Below, one piece after another: positions 8,701-16,215 of a DNA stretch of 30,000 nt. The translations under genes and the position numbers were made by a program. Each line of letters opens with the position of its first letter. The stretch's first letter is position 1. Where the stretch lies: assembly GCF_000372725.1 (NCBI RefSeq), contig NW_005199442.1, positions 1 through 30,000 of the forward strand, written 5' to 3'. The notes beneath the pieces were generated by a model. That model made no database searches. It was not told where the DNA came from and saw only the letters and a list, made by a program, of their open reading frames with translations. This DNA comes from Emiliania huxleyi CCMP1516. Taxonomy: Eukaryota; Haptophyta; Isochrysidales; Noelaerhabdaceae.

Positions 8701-10060
8701 CTGAGGGAGGGTGTAGAGGATGTAGAGTGTAGAGCGCTGTAGAGCTGTAGGGATGTAGAGCGCTGTAGAGCTGTAGAGCTCTACATCCGGCGCGGGACAG
8801 AGCGATGCAGATGTAGAGCGATGTAGAGCGCGATTTTGCTGTAGAGTTTGTTGTAGAGGCTCTACAGCCAAACCGCCGGGAAGGCAGTGACTCAAAGAGG
8901 TCGAGCCGCGCTAATGGGGTGTCTCCGAGCTTACTGGAGCTCTGATGGACGGCCCTGACTATCCCTGACACACAGAGAGTCACTCTGACGACACACAACA
9001 CCCTACAACTGCGTCATGACCAGCCTGCCATGCGTCGCCGGTGCCGCATTCGTCGCTGTGCTTCAGGCGGTGGACTGTCGGCTGCGAGGACGGTCGCATT
9101 TGCGCGAGGCGAGGCGAGCATTCAGACGCGTTGTCTGCGCCATGACTCGCGCCAGCGCGTGCGGGAGCTCCTGGCTGAGCGTTGAGTCCAGGCGAGTTGC
9201 GCTGGCCACTATCGCTACGCCGAGCCGAGCTGACGCGCCGAGGCGCCGGCCAGTCGCAGCCGTGAGGCATGCCACAGCAGCAGAGGCACCTCCCACCCAT
9301 TGGGCGGGCAGACAGAAGGCCAGGGCAGCACTGGCAAGTGCAACGCGCCTCATGTCGGAGAGCGACCGTGCCTCGTTCGCGCTTATGATGTGCCAATCAC
9401 AGTAGCCCGAGGACGGGGGGGGGGCGGGCCTCACCCGGGGCTCACCGGGGCCCGGCCGTCCCCGCCCCCTCCCTCACCTGCCCCACCCCGGGGCCTCACT
9501 CGCGATGCGCTGTCCCGGGGGGGTAGCTCGCTGCCCGACCGACCCAGCCAGGGCGCAGGGGCACCACGGGCGGGCCACAGCCCACGCGCACGCGGCCCCG
9601 TACCTACGCCTACCGGCTACCGCGCGCCCCCGGCCCACCAGCGCCACGCCTAAAAGATTAAGAATTCTACCCCCTGAAAGGCGCGCTCCGGACGAAAGAG
9701 CAAAGCTGAATGGGCGGGTCGGGGGGTGGGGGCACCCGGGGCGCCTCACTCTGAGGAGCTCCGCCCCGCCCCTGCCCCTCACTGCCCCGGGGGTGGGGCC
9801 TCACCCGCAGCCGGCGCGTCCCGGGGTGGGGTCTCGGGGTGAGTCCCGGGTGAGGCCCGCCCCCCCCCCGTCCTCGGGCTACTGTGATAAGCACATGATG
9901 TAGAGTTTGTTGTAGAGATTTCACGTTGTAGAGCGCCTCTACATCGCTCTACAACGCAGGCAGTCACGCGGCGGATGTAGAGCTCTACAGCTCTACAGCG
10001 CTCTACAGCTCTACAGCTCTACAGCGCTCTACACTCTACATCCTCTACACCCTCCCTCAG
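8701..10060. mobile_element. 1360-bp non-autonomous DNA transposon with 8-bp target duplication
   Basis: The termini are inverted repeats beginning CTGAGGGAGGGTGTAGAG at 8701 and ending with its reverse complement at 10060. The terminal arms continue as TGTAGAG-rich arrays over about 170 bp on each side (8701-8872 and 9897-10060). The flanks carry the identical 8-bp duplication ATCAACAT. An 8-bp duplication fits hAT-like or P-like transposons, but the end does not show the CA start usual for hAT, so the superfamily is open. No transposase-like frame is visible: internal frames at about 9016-9405 and the opposite strand are shadows of GC-rich DNA. Confidence 0.85.
9388..9896. mobile_element. 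Nested inverted-repeat element inside the 1360-bp transposon
   Basis: A second inverted repeat lies inside. ATGTGC..ATCACAGTAGCC at 9388-9407 continues through CCCGAGGACGGG and a run of about ten G into GCGGGCCTCACCCGGG. Its complement runs back from 9896 with CTCGGGCTACTGTGAT at 9873-9888. The interior is extremely GC-rich, with blocks of CCCGGGG and GGGGTGGGG. Target duplications are not clear. It is either an independent insertion or part of the outer element's structure. Confidence 0.65.
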
Positions 10061-10068
10061 ATCAACAT
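10061..10068 (+). repeat. Target-site duplication, right copy
   Basis: ATCAACAT directly follows the right terminus of the 8701-10060 element and matches 8693-8700. Confidence 0.88.
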
Positions 10069-10519
10069 CACACCCGGCTGATGTGCCAAGGCCAAACCAA
10101 CTGCCCGGCTGGTGCCAAGGCTCAACGACTCTCCTCTCCTTCTCCCCCGCCCCCGCCCCCCCTAACTCAGACAGGACCGCCCCCACGACGCGGACAGGTC
10201 ACTATACTGAGACGACTACCTCCACTACCTATATATCGGTCCTTGGCCTTGGAGCACTTGGACTGCGGTTGGCAAGGTGAAAAACTAATTTGCCAGGAAG
10301 GATGTTGCCTCGCTCTTAGCAAGCGCAAATATTCTCCACTTTTATCAGAAGAAGATTCGCGGCAAGAAGACGTATGGCGAGCGTCGAGCACGCGTCGGTG
10401 CCTGCGCCGATGAGTGCTTAAGTCCGTCGCCTTGCCGGTGCACAGTCACACAGTGCTACCATGTTTGCATCTGCGGCACAGGCGTTCAATGGGGAGGCAT
10501 TTGGCGTACGGTGAGGCAT
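10069..10519. other. Gene-poor stretch between the transposon and the right inverted arm
   Basis: The sequence after the transposon repeats GGCTGGTGCCAAGGC-type motifs seen just before its left end (8675-8690), so the insertion target was itself repetitive. CTATATAT occurs near 10211. A short inverted repeat of GCGGCACAGGCG lies at about 10470-10535. I see no supported gene. Confidence 0.4.
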
Positions 10520-12447
10520 TATGGGCCGCCTGTGCCGCATGCGCGAGATGGCACGAGTAGCGGCGGCCCTCGTCGTGATAGGGACACGCCGACGACAAGA
10601 AGGTGCCACACCAGTGGCTCGGAGCCCTGTGGGGGGTTGCGAGCATCCTCTGGCGGGAAACTTGGCGAGCGCGTCTCCGTCGCCTACGTGTCACTGCGGC
10701 GCGTGCGCGGTGCGGCACACGAGATCGAGAGACGGCACACAAACTACAATCCGCGGGTGTCGAGCACGCAATTTTTGCCACACGAAACTTCGCAGCACAT
10801 ATACTCCTCGCCAAACACTGGCAACCCTCACGCTAGTTTTGGGAGCGATGGCACAGCGGCCGGCGGCGGCGGTGGCAGGACGGCGGGGGCGCGGCGGCAG
10901 CTGATGAGGTCGGTGGCGGCGGGCGCGATCAGCCCGATGCGCTCGGTCGAGCGGATGCACGCGAGGTAGTGCACCTCGCCGCCCGCCTCTGGCGGGCGGA
11001 TGGTGTCGTCGGACGAGCGCGGGTTGTGGCTCACCACGCCGACGACGTGCAGCGAGGGCGTGAGCGCCGGCCCGCCGCTCGATCCCGCGTGGATGAAGGC
11101 GCGCGTGTGCAGCAGCTGCCCCTCGCGGGAGAGGCACTCATGGGTGCTGTCGACGAAGATGGACGTCTGGCCGTGCGGCGACGGCCAACCGAGCACGAGC
11201 AGCGCGCTGCCTGCGGGGACAGTTCCGGGAAGGGTCCGAGAGGGGTTCCGAGCAGAGCAGCGCGCTGCCTGCAGGGACGGCTCCGGGAAAGGTCGGGAAG
11301 GTTCCGAGAAGGGTCCGGGAGGGCGCCGAGAAGGACCGGCGAGGAAGGCGGCTGCATCTCGGCCACCTCTCGGCTACAGCGCTGCCGCTTGTCACGGCGG
11401 AGGGCGTTCCGAGCCTCAGCGCGCTGCGGAACGGAGGCAGCGCCTCGGTCGCCTCGGAAGCGATCGCGTACCTTGCAGCGACGCCGACGAACGATTCGGG
11501 CGTCATCGTGAGCTCGCCTCGCAGCCGGATCACGGCGAGATCGAGCAGCCGCCGCCTCTCGTCCCTCTCGACCTGTCGAGCAGCCGCGTCTTCTCTGCCC
11601 CAGCCTTCTTGCACTCGCTCGACCACGCTCGAGCGGCCGAGAGCTCAACGCGTGGGACGGCATCGCTCGAGCGGCTGCAGCTGTACCTCGGTTGTACCTC
11701 GGCGATCTCTTGGCACATCTCGTCTACATCTCGTCTGCATCTCGTCTGCATCTCGGCTGTATCTCGGCTGTATCTCGGCTGTATCTCGGCTGTATCTCAG
11801 CTATGTCTCGACCAGCCGCTCGAGCGGCGTCTGCAGCTCCGCCCAGTACGCCCAGCGCGACGGCGCCTGCTCGGGCGCCACAGACAACTCACAGACATGT
11901 GACATGCACAATGATCGTGGCACGTGGGCCCAGCGCGACGGCGCCGCGTCATCGACATACACGCCCACCGCGACTAACACCTCGCTCGGCGCAAAGCCAT
12001 GGAAGAGCGCGCCCGACCGCGCGCTCACAAAGAGGTGTGCCGCCTATAGGAAGAGGCAGACTCCCTAGGGTGGGCGACGGCTAGCGCACCACACTCCTCT
12101 CCTTAAACTCCCTGTGTGGTGGCGGCGTGCCGTCCTCCCCTCCCTCCCTTGGGCTGCCTGTTCTCTTTCTTTCTTTCTTTCTTTCTAGGTGCGCCGCCGT
12201 GAGCACGTGGCCGTCGCGCGAGACGAGGCAGCCCGAGCCTGGAGTCAGGCAGGAGCGACTCGCTGTGACTGGCTCTCTCACTGGCTCGACAGCACGACGC
12301 CACTCTCTCGCCAGCCGTCAGCACGACGCCACTGTCGCGCCGCAACACCACGACGCGGACGGTGGCGCGCTTGGCGGGGGAGAGATTGGGAAGAACGCGC
12401 ACGGTCGCCACGCCGCCACCCTCGCCGCCGCCGCCCTCGCCGCCGCC
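10520..12447. repeat. Right arm of the large inverted repeat
   Basis: This arm pairs in reverse complement with 1-1757 (10691-12447) and with 3083-3254 (10520-10690), without the 1.3-kb block found between them on the left. It carries the 3' half of the protease gene and its downstream flank. Homology to the left arm continues up to the window's first base, so its outer boundary cannot be seen. Confidence 0.93.
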
Positions 12448-13404
12448 GCCCTCGCCGCCGCCGCCCTCGCCGCCGCCCGTCGCCCCCCGCGCGTCCCGCC
12501 TCCGCTTCGTCGGACGAGTCGAGTATGGCGCTGCAGGCGGCTCGCGCCGCACAGGGCGGGAGCGGCCGGGGCCGTCGTCGCGCACCTGGGCCAGGGTTAG
12601 GGTTAGGGTGAGGGTTAGGGCTAGGGTGAGGGTGAGGGTGAGGGTCAGGGTTAGGGTTAGAGGTTCACCTGCTTCATCTGCCGCAAGTCGAGCACCCGCT
12701 CGCCGTCGAGCCGCACCCTCTCCTCCGCCAGCTGGTAGGCGCGCTCGATCAGAGCCTCTTGGTGGGGAGCGTAGCGCGACCAGGCGCGCGACGCGCCTTT
12801 GCCGATCTGCCAGAACCACTCCGCGAGCGGCGTCTCGCCAGCCGAGGCGGAGGAGGCGGCGGAGGACGCGCGCGCAGGCAGCGGAGAGAGACAGACGGTG
12901 CCCTCCGCGCGCTTGCACTGTGGCGCGTCCACGCGGAAGATGAACTTGTCGCAGCGGGTGCTGCTCTGCCTGCCTCCGCCAAAGCGGAGCACATCGCCGT
13001 CGCAGAGGCTGACGGGCGGCGGCGGCGGCTTGCCGGCGAGCGCGATGTGCGCGGACTCGTTGACAAACGTGAACGTTGCTCGAGGTGACGCGGAGCTCGA
13101 GCGAGCCCTGGTTGAAGCGGAGCTCGGCGTGCCGTTTCGACACCGCGTTGTCGTCCAAAAGGAGCGTGCACGAGCCAAGCTGCTCCGTCCGGCCGACGGA
13201 GAGAGCGCCCTCTCCCTCGGGCGGCACGGTCACCGCGGTTCCAGGCGAGCCGTCCACGAGACGCACCAGCCGAGCGGGCGCCACGTCGTCGCCGCCGCCG
13301 CCGTCGCCCTCTGAGTCGTCGTCGTCATCGGCGCACCGCTGGGTGCACTGGCTCAGCTGCGTGCAGTCCGGCTGGCTCAGCTGCGTGCAGTCCGGCTGGC
13401 TCAT
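10828..13404 (-). CDS. FHA-WWE-trypsin-like serine protease fusion (one frameshift)
   Basis: Proposed exons (minus strand) are 13404-12669, 12585-12312, 12238-12198, 12043-11945, 11866-11817, 11555-11386 and 11210-10828. All phases agree, giving about 583 residues if one extra base near 13080 is discounted. The start is the ATG at 13404, where MSQPDCTQLSQPDCTQLSQ begins: six SQ/TQ motifs in 22 residues, followed by an acidic stretch. An ATG at 13476 is an alternative. The FHA domain (about 45-155) shows LSVGRTE, NAVSKRHAEL, FVNES and CDGDVLRFG; it should bind phosphothreonine peptides. The WWE domain (about 194-262) shows EWFWQIGK, AWSRY, ALIERAY and VLDLRQMKQ, then SRPVRRE after an intron; the family binds ADP-ribose chains. 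A basic TKRRRD and a GGGGE repeat link to the protease, with His353 (TAAHL), Asp405 (LLDLAVIRL) and Ser501 (GSSGGPAL). The product is probably a nuclear or cytosolic damage-responsive protease, which is inference. The frameshift could be a sequencing error or real decay. Confidence 0.82.
12420..12478 (-). repeat. 15-bp tandem repeat encoding GGGGE
   Basis: On the minus strand GAGGGCGGCGGCGGC repeats about four times and encodes a (GGGGE)n linker between the WWE and protease domains. The left gene copy has fewer units visible (positions 1-39). Confidence 0.88.
12586..12668 (-). repeat. 83-nt intron made of telomere-like TTAGGG repeats
   Basis: The plus strand at 12595-12660 is about ten hexamers of TTAGGG with TGAGGG, CTAGGG and TCAGGG variants. 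On the minus strand the block lies between AAGCAG|GTGAAC and GGCCCAG|GTGCGC. Removing 12668-12586 as a GT-AG intron joins the WWE domain in frame: RQMKQ continues into VRDDGPGRSRPVRRE, restoring the RPVRR end usual in WWE domains. CAGGTG stands at both junctions, so splice donor and acceptor both derive from one duplicated hexamer. Confidence 0.8.
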
Positions 13405-13487
13405 TCGCAGCAAAGCGCGCGGCCTAGTCGTTGCGTGCGTGGCCCGCGGCGCGGCGGCGGCGGCAGCAAAACACACACACCCACAAG

Positions 13488-13954
13488 ATCGAACAGCCGC
13501 GAGGTCGAGCTCGGGCGCCTAAGAGTCGTCGTCCGCGACACGGCAGCGCTTGGGTGCGTCGCATGTCAGATGAAAGACATGCATAAACCCCAACCGGCAC
13601 AGAGGAACACGACGCGACGCCGGACGCCCGAGTCGACTCCATCTTCAAGGACGCTAGGGCGGCACTTGCTTGTCCGCCAATTTTACTACACGGCGAAGAG
13701 AGCACAGCAAACCGAGAGGGAAATACGCGCATACCCGGATGGCAGCCCTCGCCCGGGGAAGGACCAGTAGCAGAGTGGGAAAGGGAGTGGCTCGCGTCCG
13801 GCTTCTTCTCTGACGACGGCCAATGCGCGCTTCCGGAGAAGATTCAGCTTGCCCGCGACATCGCTGCAAATGATTGCACAAGCAACACGATGGCACTACT
13901 CAGCGTCGAGCCTTGCGATAGGGGCGGTGCTTGCCGTGTTAAAGTGCGGCCCTG
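13488..13954 (+). mobile_element. LINE-like retrotransposon fragment preceding the RNase H ORF (copy 1)
   Basis: From CGAACAGCCGCGAGG at 13488 the sequence matches 21272-21640 in the same orientation up to about 13866 (GCCCGCGACAT), with small indels that shift the frame. Conceptual frames give fragments such as EGPVAEWEREWLASGFFSDDGQ split among frames. The fragment leads into the RNase H ORF, so it is probably the linker before RNase H in a retrotransposon polyprotein, 5'-truncated at 13488 directly against the FHA-gene promoter side. Confidence 0.6.
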
Positions 13955-14746
13955 ATGGTGGAGGCGTCAGGAGTTATACTTCGACCCTGTCGACGGGACG
14001 GCACCACGCCTCCACAGCAGCAGCAACCACCCGACTGGACGGCGTACACTGATGGGTCGGAAGACGGAGGCAGGGCGGGATGGGCGTACGCGGTAGTCAT
14101 GGGCGGGGACGGCATATGCGACGAGAATGCCATGCTCGTGACCGAAGGCTACGGCCCCGTCGTGACTAGCCCCGTACACGCCGCTTTCGTGGGGGCGCGG
14201 AAACACACCAATAACACGGCGGAGCTGTCAGCGCTTGCGGAGCTTTTTCGCTCACTACTCCACACGGCACCACGATCAGCAGGCTCACGAGGGGTGGTCC
14301 GAACGGACAGCGAGTACGCGATGGCGTGTGCGACGGGGAGAATCTCGCCGGGGGAGAACGCACAACTAGCGAGCTATCTTCGAGCAGCGTGGCGGCATTT
14401 AGCGTCGAGGCACGAAGTGACATGGAGACACGTCAAGGGGCACAGTGGTCATAAGTGGAACGACTACGTCGATAAGCAAGCTGACCTTGGCAGGAGCGGC
14501 GCGAGGGATTGCGGCGCACCGGAGTGGCAAGACGAGTCTGTCCCAACAGACGCAGACGACGGGGAGAGCAGCACCGTGGGCGACGACGTGGTTATTAACG
14601 GAGGAGGTACAACCATCCCACTCGACGACATCGGTGATGGGGCCTCTAGCTACGCCGATGACCCACCCGACTCCCCCGAAAACAAACTGCCGCCTAGCGC
14701 CCCGGGCCCTCGCCGACTAAAGCCCCAGTCGTGGAGCAGGGGGTGA
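13955..14746 (+). CDS. RNase H domain protein, retrotransposon-derived
   Basis: The ORF is 263 codons. Residues 26-180 are a type I RNase H: DWTAYTDGS (Asp33), HTNNTAELSAL (Glu90), GVVRTDSEYAM (Asp118) and VKGHSGHKWNDYVDKQAD (His163 and a final Asp). All catalytic acidic positions are kept. The enzyme cleaves RNA in RNA-DNA hybrids. Standing after LINE-type sequence, it is most likely the C-terminal RNase H of a non-LTR retrotransposon, not the cellular RNase H1; no hybrid-binding domain is present. The tail (180-263) is acidic, low-complexity and unrecognised. A second frame (14731-15210) continues the open sequence after a probable frameshift. The ATG at 13955 is simply the first in frame and may not be a true start. 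Confidence 0.8.
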   Translation: MVEASGVILRPCRRDGTTPPQQQQPPDWTAYTDGSEDGGRAGWAYAVVMGGDGICDENAMLVTEGYGPVVTSPVHAAFVGARKHTNNTAELSALAELFRSLLHTAPRSAGSRGVVRTDSEYAMACATGRISPGENAQLASYLRAAWRHLASRHEVTWRHVKGHSGHKWNDYVDKQADLGRSGARDCGAPEWQDESVPTDADDGESSTVGDDVVINGGGTTIPLDDIGDGASSYADDPPDSPENKLPPSAPGPRRLKPQSWSRG

Positions 14747-15001
14747 TATGGATTTCATACACGCCGAGCGCGCAGGCGCGACACATCGGAGACAACAAGG
14801 GGATCCGGCGTGAAAGAGCTATCGACATTGACGTTGACCCAGCCGATTCCACCGATGTCGACGTCATCACCTCCGCGGCTACCGCGCTTTCGCTCGACGA
14901 CACCGTGGAGAATCGCACCGAGGACCTTGCCGAGGCGATAGGCCGAATCACTTTGGGCCCCGACCCCGCCCCCACCCCTCGGGGTGGGGGCACCCGCCCC
15001 T

Positions 15002-15308
15002 GTCGGGCACCGCTTGCGGCGCCTGGCAGGGGCACCCCCTGGGTGGGGGCCGGCGGTTCCCATGCCGGCTCTCCGCCACAACCCCCGCCGGGAGGGAATC
15101 CCTGCTCACAGAAAAGGGCTCCGAGCCCTGTCTCGCGCACGCCCCTGGCGGGCGCCGCGGACCAGTTCCGCGAGCGCTCGTCAGCGGGTGGTGTGCGGTT
15201 CTTGCCGTAGTTCCTCTTCGGTCGCCTAGCCCCGGCGCCGTCTGGCGGACGCCTGCGTGCCACGAGTGCGAGCCGCTCGCGGTTCGTACGCCCGCTTGCG
15301 GGTTCGAG
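15002..15308 (+). repeat. 307-bp dispersed repeat, copy 2
   Basis: This is the partner of 3254-3560 in the same orientation, with identical ends. It separates the RNase H region from the recombinase fragment and is missing from the second dioxygenase unit. Confidence 0.88.
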
Positions 15309-15309
15309 C

Positions 15310-15788
15310 GGCTGCGCCTCGCGAGCCCTGCCTCGCCGCGAGAGAGGGCAGGGCTGCGAGGGTGGCGCGGAGGATACGCGCCGCCGCAGCCGCCGGCATT
15401 GGGACACGCGTGTCTCGCGTGTCGCAGCGAGCCTGGCCCCGCGCCATGCCCCGGCGCGCCGCGGTCACGAGGTGGCCGAGGGCAGGCTTGTCGAAGCCGT
15501 AGTCGGCGTGGTACGAGTTGATGGCCGAGAGGTAGGGCTGGAGGCTGCTCGCAGCGAGATCGTCCCCTTCTCGGCCAGCGCGCCGACATAGGCGAAGATC
15601 ATCTGCGGGGTGGCGGGCAGCGGGTCGAGGCCCTCCTCGTCGCACCACCCCTCAAACTCGCGCCAATGTCGCGCGTAGCCCTCGGTGGTGGAGTCCTCCC
15701 GCGCCGACGCCGCGAGGCGCATGGCGGTGCCGCCGCCCCGCCATGCGCCGACTTCCGAGAGATGCCAGCCTGGCGAAGGGCGAGTCAT
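15310..15788 (-). pseudogene. Tyrosine recombinase N-terminal (core-binding) fragment
   Basis: Two minus-strand frames together give a SAM-like core-binding domain: STTEGYARHWREFEGWCDEE, LPATPQMIFAYVGALAEKGT, then after a one-base shift near 15560 SLQPYLSAINSYHADYGFDK and LGHLVTAARRGMARGQ. This order is typical of the N-terminal domain of tyrosine recombinases such as those of Crypton or DIRS-like elements. The catalytic domain with the R-H-R-Y residues is absent, and the sequence runs into the 307-bp repeat. It is therefore a truncated, frameshifted remnant. It lies only in the first dioxygenase unit. Confidence 0.7.
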
Positions 15789-16215
15789 AGGTCGTAAAGC
15801 GAAGCTTTGTCATGCACACATGCACCACCAGACCAGCCAGCAGCGGCACCACACACGACACAGCGCAGCTCATGGCACACCCCGCACACCCACACGCCAC
15901 AGGTGTTGGGCTGCGATCTAAAACCAAGCCAAGCCGCCGCGCCCCGCGCGGGCGCGCCTCTCGTAAAACACAGGATAAACACCGCACACAGCTAATCCTC
16001 ACGTCACACAGTGGAGAGCTAACAGAGGAGACAAACACGAAGCTCCCGTCCACACTCTGCGGCTGTACAGCCGTCACGTGCGCGTAAGGCGTGTCCACCG
16101 CACTGACCTTGTGCGTCGACTCGTGGGGTCGTGCGTCGGCCTTGCGTGTGCCACTTTCGGGCAGATACGGGAAACGGCACCCCGCCCCCGCGACCTTAGT
16201 ATATACACTGCGGCT
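15789..16215. other. 3' flank of dioxygenase copy 1
   Basis: No gene is seen. The stretch is almost identical to 21744-22170 (one CA dinucleotide difference near 15812) and contains CACACC-rich sequence. It would hold the 3' untranslated region of the minus-strand dioxygenase gene. Confidence 0.6.

Noticed and set aside
8980..9405. Overlapping plus- and minus-strand ORFs inside the 1360-bp transposon as transposase candidates
   Set aside because: No acidic catalytic motif, zinc finger or dimerisation block is visible, and open frames on both strands are expected at this GC content.
12595..12660. A chromosome end or subtelomere at the TTAGGG repeats
   Set aside because: The array is only about ten degenerate hexamers, lies inside a coding gene, and unique sequence continues on both sides.
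12103..13476. A 457-codon minus-strand frame running through the telomeric repeat (Leu-Thr-Leu-Thr stretch)
   Set aside because: It is in the FHA frame only before the frameshift and crosses what is best explained as an intron. The Leu/Thr stretch is translated telomeric repeat, and past 12312 it leaves the protease frame.
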